Shown here: piece by piece, positions 45,201-58,112 of the stretch
How the letters are laid out: each line of letters opens with the position of its first letter
How positions within the stretch are numbered: the stretch's first letter is position 1
Source of the DNA: Cinclus cinclus
Lineage: Eukaryota; Chordata; Aves; Passeriformes; Cinclidae
NCBI RefSeq assembly: GCF_963662255.1
Contig: NC_085055.1
Location: 667,979-731,978 of the forward strand
Direction: 5' to 3'
Length of the DNA: 64,000 bases
The notes under the pieces: generated by a model
Seen by the model: only the letters and a program-made list of their open reading frames with translations
Told to the model about the DNA's origin: nothing
Databases searched by the model: none
Program-made: the position numbers and the translations under genes

Positions 45201-48200
45201 TGGGGCCCAGAGGGTTAAAAAGGAACCCTGGTGCTGCTTCCCTGCCTGCACAAGGACCCTGTGCTCCCTGGGTGCTGTGCTGGGTGTGCCACAGGTGCAC
45301 CAGGAAGGAGCAAGCCGAACAGGTAAGAATAAGGTGACAGTTCTCAGAGGTCTCTTCAATAGCTAAATAAGTTACAGCAGAAAATATGACTGCTGAATGT
45401 GGCACTTCCTGGGGAAGCCTGGCTGAGTGATCTGCTGGGGAGAGCTGTGTGTGCTCTGCGGTGCTGGGCTGCGGTGGGACAGTCAGATGGAATCAGGAGC
45501 TGCTGTACAGAAACGAAGTGACCCAGTTTGGTTTATCTGGCAGAGGAAATGTGTGCTCGGTGTGTTCAGAGTTCGTGCAGCAGCACGAGGGGAATGCTTT
45601 GTGCTAAGGCAGGAGGAGGTGAAGTGTGGCACGGGGAAGCAGGGCCCGTGGCTCCTGCAGGTGTAGTTACTGAGAGGCAGTGTGCCAGGGTCTCATCCTG
45701 AGAGCTGGTTCCGAGTGAAACTGCTCAGAAACATCCCCGGTGAAGGGAAGCACAGGGAGCAGCTGTGAGCCAAGGCAGCAGCCTGGAGCTGCCCCCTGGG
45801 CTCTAGGGACACCCAGCCACAGGGACACTCACATTTCTGTCTCCAGCTGACCTGGCAAACCCCTTGGGATGTGTGAATCATTCCAGTGGGCTCCCCCCCT
45901 CCTTGGAACCATAGCTTTGAAGTAGTTTGGATTTTCTCTTTTTTTTTTCTTTAAACAGTTCCAGTGTCTCCTTTCCCCTGCCCAGCCTATGGAGAGTCTC
46001 AGAACAAACCTGACATTACCTGCTGGACCTTGGGCTGCTCACTCAACTTTGTGATTGACCAACTCCTGACACTCAAGGGGTTTTCCATTCTCCTGAAGAA
46101 ATGCAGCTCCTGGGATGCCTGGTTGTGCTCCCCTGGCAGGTTTACCAGAGGAAATCCTCCTCCTGCAGGAGCACAATGGCTGGGGGCTCTCCAGTGTGAG
46201 CGGCAGCCAGGGAAAACAAACATCATCCTGTTAGATCACATTTCTACAGAGGCCTGAATTTAAAAACCTCATGTATGAGGTTCAGTCGCCATGATTTTAT
46301 ATCTAGCAATATATTTTTGACAGGAGAGGAAGTAGTTTATCATCCTAATGTTTATTTTTCTTTATGGTGTATGGGATATTCTAGTTTCTTTGTATTTCAA
46401 CCCAATATTTTTGCAGGGAATGCCTTAGCTATTTAGTGCCCTAAGACATGCTGGCTTCTCTGAGATTTGTGTCTATGTTCTGCCACAGAGAAATAAGCTT
46501 TCCCTGCTCTGGGAGCAAATTACTTTCAGAGCAAATTACTTTTTTCTTTCAGGGTGTTTTTTCTTATTTCCTTTTAACGTGCATTCTTGTGCATTTCAGG
46601 GCAATCGTTACAAAATGGTGGTGATTCATGCTGCTCATTTTGCTTCACGTAGACAAGTGTCACAGGATGCTTTAGAAGGCTTGATTTCCATAAAAGCCCT
46701 TTGAATTCAGGGTTTGGTTGTGTTTCAGGAGGAGCGTTGTGACCCCTGGTGCGTGTCCCAGCCTCATCCCTGCCTTCCCTCAGGACCAGGGCACATCCTT
46801 CATTCTCATCCTCATCCTGTGCCTGGAGCTCGAGCTGATGAGCAGATGCTCTCTCCTCTGCTTTAATTTGTGTTATTTCCTAGAAGGATTTCTGTAGTAA
46901 CCTCAAAGGATCCCCAGATGACTTTTCCTGTTCCAATCAGAGATTAATTCAGTCTTTGTTTCCTCCTGCCTGCAACACCTTTGGGCAGAGTGTTTGGTAT
47001 AACTTGGCAAGGGAAGAAATAACATCAGAATTGACCTTGTACCAAAATAAATAGAGAGGAATTAATGTTTAGTTAGAATTATCCTGTTCTCATTAACAGT
47101 TCCTCTGCTTACTGTGACATACAAGATTCCAGGGGGTTTGGTCTGACTTTTGCTATATTTTCCAGACCTGCTGCCTATGTGAGGAACAATAAGCCTGCTT
47201 ACTTCCAAAAATGTTTTTCAGACCATTCTGTGCAACACCCAGTATTGCTTTACACAGATAAAGATAAAAATAAACAGAGGTAAATGATTCCTCTTAGCTA
47301 CTTTATTCCTTTATTGAATTATACCAGAGAAATCAGGTTTTCTTAAAGCTGCTGCCTATTACTGCAGTGATTCAGCCTGTTGTACTCATAGCACTGAATG
47401 TAAGCTTCTCCAACAGTATTTCTTAGCATGACAACCTTGATTTGGATTCCTTGGGCTCCTGAAATCTTATTTTAAAGCAGATTTCTGCTTCATGCCTGTA
47501 ACATACAGACTGTAAATCTGTTTCATGGACTCACTGTCTAGATATGCCACATCTCATTTATTTTTCTCTCCTTTTGCAATAGTATCTTTCATATTTTTCT
47601 TTATATCCCCTTCAAAAGCACAAGGGACTAAGCATGCCTTTTTCACTGAGTAGTTACTTGCAATCTGATTTTTATGACATGTAGCCATAGTCACTACTTA
47701 ATTAGAAAGAGTACAACTTTAAATACCAAGTTTGAGAATCCAGCTGGTGTTTACAGATGAGGTGATCATTAACCTGTCTCTGGGGATATCACCCTACTTC
47801 CCAGTATGCCCATTGCACCAGCTGGTCTGTACTGGGCAAGCACTGCTCTGGTCTTCTGTCCGTGGTACGGCAAGTTGTGGAAGGGCTGTGCCCCACTGGA
47901 ACAGGGCCAGGAGCCTGGGCACTGGCAACAGGATGGATGTTCTGTGCACAGTTGTGCCCTGGAAAAGCAGACCACGGCGGTTGTTGGTTTGTGTCACAGT
48001 GAAGCAGGGGGTGTGTTCTGTCTGCCCTCTGTCTGTCTGTGGGGTCTGTGCTGGTCACTGTGCTTTGGTCAACTGGAGGTCCATTGTCCTGTTTGCACTT
48101 CTTGAGCAATGTGTGATTATAGAAGAAAACCCTGAAATTGTCTTTATTGACACGGCCTTGATGAGAGCAAGATAGAAACAGCACTCTTGTCATCTTCCTA

Positions 48201-51200
48201 TACTTTTGTTCTGATTATTTTTTTTTGGGCATGACAGGATGGGGCTGGTGCATCCAGATGAGGATGTCAGCCAGAGAAGTCGCTCCAGGGAAGTATTGTG
48301 GTCTCTCACGTGCTGTGAACACAATCCCCTCCCCAAAACACTTTATCTGTGCTGGATAATCCCTCAGGCTGGGAGAACACGTGCTATGAAATATTAGTTT
48401 GGAGGGTGTCACAGCAGATGATGTGTCTGAAAGTAGGTCTCAGCCAGACCCGTGTGAAATAGCAGTGTCTTCTGAAGAAATTGGGGACTGTGGTTTCCTG
48501 AAGAGACAGAAAGATGGATTGATTGGAGGGTTTGCAAGGCTGGAGGAAACATTTAGGCATCCCTTCAATAAAGTGACAAAAGGGCAAAGCCCTCTCGCAG
48601 CCAGGGACGTTCACAGGAGGGTCTCGGCTGTCCCGCAGCGCCCGAGCATCCCCGGAGCCGCCCTGCGCGGGGATGGCAGAGCCCGTCCTCTCGCAGAGCA
48701 GCCCCGCGACTCCAGCACATCCCAGCGCCCTCCCTGGAGCAGGGGACCCGCAGAGCCGCTCAGCGGCTCCGGGCCAGGCTGTGCCCGGCTCAGGGCACGT
48801 CCTGCCGCCGGTCTGGTCCGAGCGTTTGTGCCTCGGCACCGGAGCTGCCAACCCCTCGTGCTCCGGCACTGCAGGGACCGCGCTTTGCTGGGCGAGAAGC
48901 AGCGCTGGGCACGGGCAGGGACCGGCGGGGTCCCCTCCCTCGGGAGGAATGCAGGATCACAGAAGACCGGAGCAGCGTTTCCCTCCTGGCGCTCTCGGAC
49001 TCGGCTTTGCCGGAGCTGCTGCGAGGCTGACGCTGGCTCCGGTGTGCAAGTGTGCATCGGGGGCTGCCAGAGGCGGTCCGGCTGGAGCTGGGCACTGCTG
49101 GGGCCAGTGCTTGCTAAAACGTGGAAAAATAGAGCATCCTTGTATTCGGCTGAAAATACGGGGGTCGCTAAGTTATGTCTACCTCGCTCCTTATGCTGCA
49201 ATATTTCAGTGTATGTGCAGGCCAAGTAGCAGCAACCCTCTGTGGTCACACAGAAATGAAACCAGGCTTTGAAATGTAATTTTGATGGCGTTCCTCGGCA
49301 GGAGGGGACTGTTCTCCCCGTCACTGCCTGCCGGTCAGTGGCGATGCTGCAGCTGGGCTGGGTTATGCAGTGTGGGGCTGGATGAAAGGCTGTGCATTGT
49401 TGTTGTCCTTTAGAAACGCCTCACTGTCTGAAGTTGCTGTGCTCTGTGCGAAGGCAGACTCACCTTGTGCTTCCACTTGTGCCCCTTGGCTGTTTCACAG
49501 CAGAATACTTTTAAATGTGGCTGTCTTGGATGGCAGGTGCACAAATTCTCTAGAAGCAAAAGGGATACTTTGGTCAAACTCCCCAGCTTTCACCAGAGCA
49601 GCATTTCCTGCTCAGCAGCAGCCGTTCTTTGAGTGAAATACTGAGAATAATTAAGTAGTTGGCTGTGTTTTTCCATGAAGAATATCTTTGTTTCTAAACG
49701 AGGCTGTGAACTATTAATGCTTCTGTCATTTAGGGAGCAGACAAAGACCCCCACGACCCCCCCAGCTGGGCAGCTGAGATTTGAAATAGTAGAGTTGGAG
49801 ATTGGATCAAAATGCCTGAAGTCCTGGCTGTACAAGACACTTGGAGGTGATGCCTGTGTGCTGAGGGTGTCAGGAGACGTGGGTCCAGCACCCACCTGCA
49901 CCCCCATCCTGGGATGGGAACACTCTCCTCCGGGAGAGCTGCTGGCTCTCAGAATTTCTCATTTCTCTCATTCACCCAGAATGTGCTTCAGCATCACAGG
50001 CACCGCTCCACTGACGAGTTTCAGAGCCAGGGGAGCCTCACCCAGAGATACGTGAGAGAAATGAGGAACGTTTCCAGGAGTTAATGTGTAATTTGGCTGC
50101 ATAGGTGCAGCAGGAATGTGCCATTGCTCTGGATGCCCAGGGAGGCTGTGAAAGGCAGGGAAGGAGGGGATTTCCACTGGCTCTTTGCCAGGCACTGGGA
50201 TGATAACATGTAGGCTTGAAAAAGGAAATTAAGTCCTAGGCCTGTAAATCTGCAAACTTCTTAAAACTCTTTTATTTTATACCTGCATACAATTAGTTTT
50301 TAAAAAAAAAAGATTAAGAAAAGGTAAAGAATACAGTAGGAATACCTTTAGTAAAATCATTTGTTTGGGATACAGCTTTTGAAAAGGAAAAAATGCCAAA
50401 CAAAGCAAGTAAGCATCTGTTGTTTTATCTGGTGCACTTTGCATTTACATATGAATTTCACTTTTGGGAATTACATGTTTATTTTTTGAGCCAACCTCCT
50501 CCTCCCTTATGGCAGGACTCAAACAATCCTGTGGGATGGAGCTCAGGGATGTTGAGATGCTCCCATTCCTGCCCAGTGCTAGCCAGGCCGGTGTGCCCAT
50601 GGCACAGGTCTGCCTTGGTTGCATAATTCCTCATTGGAAATACAAAACCTGCCTAACAACACAAGAAGGTACAACAGGGCCAGTTTATTATTATTTCACA
50701 CTGGGGTTTAATATAAAAGCATGAGGATCCTGCTCCTGGTTCCCATATCAGGGAAGAGACCTTTGTTTCCAATCTAGATCTGTTTGACACGATATCCAGC
50801 AGGAAGGCAAAGCTGTTATCTCCAAAGCTGGGATGAAAATGAGGAGCAAAGACTCTTTATCTCCTAATGAGGGAGAGATGAGATTATCCATATGTTTCCC
50901 ACACTTCCTCTGATTCAGATAATCTTTTACAGATTAACCAGAGGCTCCTCATTCTTTGCAAACAAAACAAAATGCTTCCGCCCCTGAAAAATTTTACAGT
51001 CACTATTTTTCAAAATAAAGATGTGATCAAAATTTGGAAAAATAATAAGGATGGAGTTGGGTGACTGGTCAGACATAATGATAAAGAATTAAAGCTACTG
51101 AAATATTGGGAACAGAAACCCCTCAGCAACACCATGACATGGGCTGGCCTTGCTGCCATTCTGAAAGAACTCATTATTTTAATAATTGCAGCCTAAGAAA

Positions 51201-54200
51201 AACCTCAGGCTTTGGACTCTTCAGGAATAATAACAAAAAAAGGAAAAAAGCTGGGCAGTGCTATTGTCTGTCACACCACCACTGCTCACCCGGTGCAGGC
51301 TGGGGCTGATGACAAATTTTAGCTCAATTCAGAGCAAACACCACGAACCCAACCATGGCCTGAGTAATAATGTGCCAACAAGTGCTCTGTGATAAGGATT
51401 TAGTGAGCAGTTTTACCCATTCATCAGAGCATGAAGACTCCCCCTGCTGCATGTCTGACACCACGGGGAAGGTGGATGGGCCCTGCTCTGTTTGCAGCCC
51501 GGGTGATCATGTCAGATTAAACAGGGTTTGCTAGCACACGGCACCCAGCAGTGCCACAGCCGTTTCAAGAGAAAGGAGAAATCCTGTCATTTCAGCCATG
51601 ATTTTCAGACAGACCAGGGCTCCTCTCCATGGAGGCCTTGAGGATGTTGGGTTTCTCCACAGACAGCTGACACCCATGGCAAATTTTATCTGTTTTATCT
51701 CTCTGGGTGTAATTTCTGTGCACCTTGCACTCTCATCAGGGGTTTTACTGTGACCAGGTTGCAAAACCTCTGGAAAACCCAGAGTATGGACTTGGGTGCC
51801 TGTGCTGTGCTTGGAAAAAGGCTTCAGGATGGGAAGAGAGCCCTAGTGCAGAGTATCTCTATCCCTGCTAATGTGCACACAATTCTGTAATAGGAATGGA
51901 TATTTCACAGGTTCCAAATCCTAGTAAAATCAAATCAGTGTATCATTTATTCTCTGCAATTGATTTTGTTATTTATTAGTGACTGAAATCAGGACTTAGG
52001 ATGTGTCTTTCTCACCACAGGGCAGTTCTTGCAGCAGCCTCAGAGAGGAGGCTCTGCTGCCAGTGCTGGTCTGTGCCAGGCTGGGGCTGGCTGATACCAC
52101 GAGCCAGGCTCAGGGACTCACGGGAAGCTGCTCCCTCAACTCCTGCAGTAGCCCTAGGGTGGGATGGTGAATCCAGCAGCGCTCTGCTGCAGGGCAGGAG
52201 CAGAGGAGGGGTCACCAGTGGAGGAGCAGCAGCAAGAAATGACAGGAAATCCTGTGCATGGCTGTGCTGGCTGCAGCGTCCCTCAGCAGCACTTCCAGGC
52301 TGCTCAGCTGTGTGCTGCACCTCCAGCTTCACCTGCAGCACATCCTGAGCTCAGGCACTGCAGGGTCGAGTCCTGGAGAGTCGGCTCTGCTCATGGCAAG
52401 GGGGCTGTGTGTATGAGCCCTCCTGCTCCAGCTGCAGGGCACAGCTGGCACGGCCGAGCAGAGCCACACAGCGTTTCCACCGCAGCAGTGCCCACGCTGG
52501 GGCTCTTGGCTGCTGCCCACACACCCCTGGCCCGGGGCCATGCCACCACGGACGCTGCCAGGCAGGAGCCACTGCACAGGTTTACCAAAGCTGGCAAGGC
52601 CGGTGAAGATGGGCCACCACGGCGCTTTCCCCGTGGGCTGAGCGAGAGACATTTCCAGCTGGCTCTAAGTGCAGCAGATCTTTGGGCAGAAGGGCTGGAG
52701 GCTAGCTTTGGAAGCCTGGAGATGGTGGTAACCCCAGCAGAAATAACATAAAAGGGCCTGAAAGGCCCTGGCTGGCAAGGCCAGCCATGCCATGGGTGCC
52801 GGTGGCGGTGTGCTGGCCAGGAGCCGTTATCTGTGGTTTGCAGCAGGAAGGAGTCCCGGGGCACCGCCCCAGCCATTGCCCCATTTCCAGGGACCGCAGG
52901 CCACGGCCCATGTCAGTGGCCCAAGTCCGTTTCCCCCACCAGCTGCCAGCAGGCAGATTAATGGGTCACAGGGAGACGCCGGCTCCCGGCACGCTCCAAA
53001 CCGCGCGTCCGTGTCCCTGATGTGAGCTCCCCACCAGCCAGAGGGGCTGTAGCCGCCATGCAAAGCACTTCCTCTGCCTTGCCCTTTTTTACTAGCAGAA
53101 AGTAATTTTTGCTTCCTTAAGAAAATACATAAGCAAAGCCTGGCCCGTGGCCGTGGTTTCCGCTGCACGAAGGGCACATTTCAATCCCTTGGCCTCGTAG
53201 GTTTGGTGTCATTCCCTGGTCTGTCCCCACTTCCCCTGGCCAGGCCACCGTGCTGCATGCTGTAATTGGCCCCGCGGCACCAGGGAGGCGGTGGCTGTGC
53301 CAGCAGCTCTGCCTGCACCCCGTGCACCCACAGGAGCCCCAGGTGGGACCGAGGCAGAGCGCAGAGAGCAGAGGAACCGTGTGGCGCTGGTGAAGGACGG
53401 TGAGTTGTGCACCGAGCTGGGTGGTTTTACTGTCTGTCACTGTGCTGCTTTCGCATATGTGTCTCGCCGTCTTGAGTTAGTGAAGGCTTGAATAATTTAT
53501 TACAGAAATGAACGCTAAATTCAAGACGGTTTTATGCAAGACATGAGTAATGAAACTGAGGTTCTGAAGAGCACTAGAAGTTGCAGTCAGACCCACCATA
53601 GACCCTCTGTGGTATGTGCTGGGGGGCACTGGGACCCACAAGCACTGGGAGCTGCACCCTGAGTGAGCACCAGCCTGCTCCCAGGGACACGCAGGACAAA
53701 CATGGCGCGGGAGCCACTGCCGTGTGCATCTGCTCTTTTCTTCTGCTTCTACTACGGTTTCATCTGTTCATCACCTCTGGTACTTACCGTGCTGGAAAAG
53801 TTGAGAGAGAGGTTTTCACATGTTCACAAGAGCCCTGTGAGCTGGTTTAACATCTGCTGAGTTCTGGTGGTAGAGAGGAGACATGGCAGGTGAGGTACCC
53901 TGCCATGGCTGTGCTCCACTTTGGGGGCATTTCCCAGCGGGGCTGAGTGCTGCTCCTCCGCAGGCTCCTGCCAGCCCTGGACGAGGCAGGTGGGAGTCCA
54001 GCCCTGGGGCATGGCTCCTCAGCCCACTCTGGCACTCTGGGGGGCTGCTGGTTAAGCTCATGGGAGATTAAAATGGCATTAATCCTCTGAGAGTGACCCT
54101 CAGCTTCCTACCGTGAAATCCGCTGCTGCTGGCAAACGTCCCGCCAGTTTTCTGTGACTAAACACCACGCTGGATCACACACAGCAGCCACTGGGCTGAG

Positions 54201-56500
54201 CACCCACACTGCTCCCTTGGGGCTGGGACAGTGACCAGGCGCTGCCAGAGGGGCTGCACGAGCTGCAGAGAAGGAAAGAAATCACCTTTGCAGGAAGCGC
54301 AAAAGCTAAAATGCGTATCACAAATATTTGCTGGGAATTGCACTGTGGATTCTGCTCACTTACGTGCTTGCAGACTAGGGGAGGTTTTAAGTCTTTTATT
54401 GCTTTCAACAAAAATACTATCACACAGTCATTGCAGAAGGGTCTAAAACAAAAGCACAAAACGGTGTAAGGGCCAAGTCGTAAATTAGTGTGTTATATTT
54501 ACAGAAATGCACGTGCAGCTGAGATCATTAAACAGAAAGCAGTGTGCTCTGGGCTGGTGGGGAGCGATGGCTGCGTGCTCCGGAAGAGCAGGGAGGCAGC
54601 AGGGCCTTCTGCGGCGGCAGCACTGCAGCTTGTGTCAGACCTTTTTGGGGAACTGAGCTTCACCACTGTTGCACAAATAAGGGCATCAGGAAGCAAACAG
54701 CTTCTCCAGGGTTGCAGTCGTGTTCAGACCGGGTTTGAAGCAACTCATGTGTCTGCCTTTAATAAAGGCTCAAGGAGGGAAGGAAAATTAGAGTATAGGT
54801 TGATTTAGTGACTGCTCTGTTGCAGCTATTTGGTGAGATAAAAGGAAGACACAGGACATACTTGGAGCTCTGGTGGAGTTGCACTGTGGTTTCTGTCTCT
54901 GTGTCAAGCCAGGTACAGAGTCCCCCGTGGCCCTGGTGGGTGGAAGCCCTGCAGTGAGGAAGTGTTTTTTTTCTGCTTGAGGTGCAGCTGTGGAGAGGAT
55001 GCCCACAGCCAGCCTCATGTCAGGCTCTGGGACATGCTGGTCCCAGTGCCATGCTCCAGGTGACCAGTGGTCTTGCTGCCTGCCAGGCTCACAGGGAAGG
55101 GCAGGAACTTTGGCACCATTTTCATAGGTCAGCCTTTCACCTCAACAGCAGCAGGGCTGCACTGACTCAGCCAGGAGAGCTCCTCTTTCTTGCTCCAGTT
55201 GCAATAGCACACAGGGACTCTAAAACATAAAATATCTCCAAAAAACTTTCTGTGTCCTTGAGTACTGATTTATGTCTTCAGGGCTAAGTGGCACACAATG
55301 CTGAGTGTGCAGTGATATATTTCTTTATCTTTGCTGTCTGTTGGAGTCCCAGGTGGTCACTGTTGTTGGTACTGGATGATGACTTGGAGAGACCCCTGGA
55401 TCTGAGATTTCCTGACTGTTTCCTCTTTACCCTGCCCTGCCTGGACATTTTGTTATGACAGAGCTTGTGCCTAACATCCATGCCTTAGGGTTTGATCCCC
55501 TGTAAGCTGCATAAACCGATGTGAATGGAATGAATTCCCTTTACAGGATACAGTGAGAAATGCCATCACAAGTGCCCAGGGCACAGCTCCAGTCTCCCAG
55601 CACCAAGACACGGTCCTGTGCCATTATCTGAGAAGAATTTGGGCAGGGAGGAGTTTGTACAGAAACTCTGTGACCAGACCAAATGCTTTGAAAAAGCCCG
55701 GTGTGGTGATGTCGGTTCTCAGGCAGGAAATGGCCCCCGGAGCTCTTTGTGCTTGAACGGGAACAGGAAGAGCATAAATGGCCCAGTACAGTGTTCACTG
55801 CCAGGGCCCATCGGGGCTGTGCAGGTGTCTGAGGGACATCTGCATTGCACCACAGTGAGGCACATAAATATAAAATATGATGGGGTACCAGCTGTCATGG
55901 GTTTTGTTCTGATCGGATTAAACTTCATTGAAACACAACTGTAAGAACATGACATTTTTCTAAAAGAAAACCCCATGCTTCTTTGTCCGCTCAGTCTCCA
56001 GTTTGTAGGAAAAAGCCATCAGAGCTGAGCAGCAGGTATCAGAAAGCTCTCCCAGGCAGTGAGGTATCTGCACTCCCTCGGGCATGTGGCACACCTGGAT
56101 GCTTCCGAGGCTGGGCTCTGAGGATGGATGCTCACTTAAACCCATTATGTTTCCAAAGTGCTGCCTGCTCTGTTGCAGGGGTGATTGGAGCACAAGAAAA
56201 GCAGAGTTAATTATATCCCCTCTAGGCTGTGTAATAGAACAAAAAGCCTCATGAAGGAAGCAGCCGGAGTTAGATCTCAAGTGCAGGTAACAAAATCTGT
56301 CTCCCAAAATCAAGTGAGGAATTATTTGTAATTACTTCATCTCACAAAACATAACCCACTTCTTAGGTGTCTGTGTTAAAAGATGTTTAACACTATCTGA
56401 CACTGGAGATAAACCCTTTCTCTTTCCTTGTCTGTTTCCTTGTCTCTTTTCAGTTTGTTTATGTCTTTCCTAAACTGTGGTTAGTACCACAGCGCTTTGA
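42261..56500. other. Intergenic region between SUCNR1 and MBNL1
   Basis: About 14 kb in which no protein domain, RNA gene or clear transposon can be recognised. Sub-regions: AT-rich at 46.2-47.7 kb and 50.2-51.1 kb, a CpG-rich block at 48.6-49.1 kb (listed separately), and a moderately GC-rich stretch at 52.0-53.4 kb. Many short open frames occur on both strands without shared features. Confidence 0.7.
48615..49090. promoter_or_regulatory. Orphan CpG-rich block
   Basis: Dense CpG over about 475 bp (for example CCCGCAGCGCCCGAG, GCCGCCCTGCGCGGGG), flanked by ordinary AT-richer DNA and about 8 kb before the MBNL1 island. A 276-codon frame (48399-49229, plus) and a 237-codon frame (49324-48611, minus) overlap it, but both look like GC artefacts. 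It could be a promoter for a long non-coding RNA or a distal MBNL1 promoter. Confidence 0.5.
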
Positions 56501-56539
56501 TGAGCCCTTTGCACGTGGCCCTAGGTGCGTGTCCTGGCA

Positions 56540-57660
56540 GGGGACACACTGACACACACACCTCGGGCTAATCCGGACCGTCTCTCCTTTCCTGCGCTGT
56601 GCCGTCCGTGTGACCCGCACGGCAGGACCGGCACCTGCCCTGCGACACGGGGCAGAGCCTGTGTGCCGGGCCTGCTGCTCCGGGGGACCGGGAGCGGTGC
56701 AGCTCCTCGGGGTGGGTGCCGGACAGCCCCCGGAAAACCACCCGCTTTAAAACGGCTCCTCTCGTGCGGGGAAGGAGGGGCGGGAACCGGGAGGAAAACA
56801 GGGTCAATCTGCCCGCTTGGGGAAGGAAATCTTTAGAGGATCGTGTCCCGAGGAGCCTCGTTAGGGGGGTCCGGAGCGATCGCGGCGGGCGCTCTGCGGA
56901 CACTGCCGGGCCGCGGGCAGCGCCGCCCGCCCCCCGCCGGCCCTGCCGTGCCTCCCCCGGCCGGAGGCGGCGGGGCCGGGCACGTGTGCGGGCCCGGGCC
57001 CGGTGACTCATGAGGCGCCGGCCGCTCCGCCGCGGGGAAGGATGAGGGAGGGCGGCCCCGGGGGAGGGCAGCCCGCCGCGCCGCCGCCCCGCTCCGCGCC
57101 TGCCCCTGGCTCCCGCGGTGCCCGGAGCGCGGAGGCCGCACCGGGACTAGGTGAGCGCGGCCGGGCCGGGGCCGGGCCGGGCTCCCCGCGGGCCCGGGGC
57201 CGCCGGCGGGGCCGGGGCCGGGTGGCGCTTCCGGGCGGGGCGGGGGCGGCGGCGGAAGCGGGGCCGGGGCCGGCGCGGGGAGCCCGGGCCGCCGCTGCCT
57301 CCGCCCGCCGCGCCGGCGGCACCGTCGGCATGAGCGGCTGAGCCGGGCGGGCCGCGCCGGCAGGGCCCGCCGGCAGGCCCGGGGTGAGTGCGGCGGCGCG
57401 GCCCGGGCCCGGCGGCGGGCGGGGAACGGGGGGAGCGCTGCTGCGCTCGGCGGGCCGGGAACCGGGGCCGTGCTCCGCCAGGGGCCGCAGCGCCGGCCGG
57501 GGCGCGGCCGGGTGCCCGCTCGTCCCTTGGGCCGCGCCCGGATCGGGCTCCCGCTCGTGTCCCCGCCGGGAGCCCGGACGCTCTCGGCCGCGGTGCGAGC
57601 GGCGGGCCGGGGCCGGGCCGTGGGTCGGGGCCGGCTCCGGGGGGCGGTGGGGATCCGGTG
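56540..57660 (+). promoter_or_regulatory. CpG island promoter, inferred MBNL1
   Basis: Very GC-rich, CpG-dense block peaking at 56,880-57,640. It contains CACGTG (56981-56986) and TGACTCAT (57004-57011), an E-box and an AP-1/bZIP-type motif. No TATA box is seen. Its assignment rests on gene order: MBNL1 follows SUCNR1 in human and bird genomes and begins with non-coding exons in a CpG island. Confidence 0.7.
57012..57383 (+). other. MBNL1: MBNL1 non-coding first exon(s) (inferred)
   Basis: Two strong donors follow the island core: ACTAG/GTGAGC after 57150 and CCGGG/GTGAGT after 57383. Either or both could end a first exon; the 5' limit is not determinable by eye, so the start given is nominal. 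MBNL1 encodes a CCCH zinc-finger protein that regulates alternative splicing. Its first coding exon is not in this window and must lie beyond 64,000, consistent with the long first introns of this gene. A three-codon upstream ORF (ATG AGC GGC TGA) occurs at 57330-57341. Confidence 0.5.
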
Positions 57661-57795
57661 AGGGTCCGGTGTGTCTCTGGTGGGTGCCCGGTGTATCTCC
57701 GGTGTGTGTCCGGAGGGTGCCCGGTGTGTGCCCTGTGTGTCCCCGTGTGTCTCCTATATATGCCCGGTGTGTCTCCGGTGTGTCTCCGGAGGGCC
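57657..57795. repeat. GC-rich degenerate minisatellite after MBNL1 island
   Basis: About a dozen units of roughly 10-12 bp resembling GGTGTGTCTCC / GGTGTGTGCCC. It encodes artefact frames on both strands. Confidence 0.8.
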
Positions 57796-58090
57796 GGCCC
57801 CGCGGTGCGCTGTCTGAGCCAGGCTCTGCGGTGCCGCTCACGGCATCGCCCTGTGCACACACCGCACGGCCTGGGCCCGGGGGCTGCCGCGGCGTCGTGA
57901 CGGAAAGAGAGGTTTGTGTTTTCTTTTTAGAGAAAGTTCTTGAATTCAGAACTTTGGTTTGCAGGTGTAAGTCCCTTTGTTAAGACGGTGGTATAGTGGA
58001 CGAGAAAAATGCAGGGATGTTTTTGTAAAATGGTTGTCTTGGAAAAATATGTGGTTGTTTCTTTTAGTAAGAAAGAATTTCTTTTGGTGG

Positions 58091-58112
58091 TTTTTTTTTT
58101 TTTTTTTTTTTT
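58091..58112. repeat. T22 homopolymer
   Basis: 22 consecutive T in the inferred MBNL1 first intron. Confidence 0.95.

Noticed and set aside
48399..49229. 276-codon plus-strand frame
   Set aside because: Overlaps the orphan CpG block, where stops are rare; a comparable frame exists on the other strand and neither has a known motif. The block itself is kept as a finding.
57008..57862. 284-codon minus-strand frame at the MBNL1 island
   Set aside because: GC artefact over a CpG island and a degenerate minisatellite; peptide is repetitive Pro/Ala/Gly/Thr.
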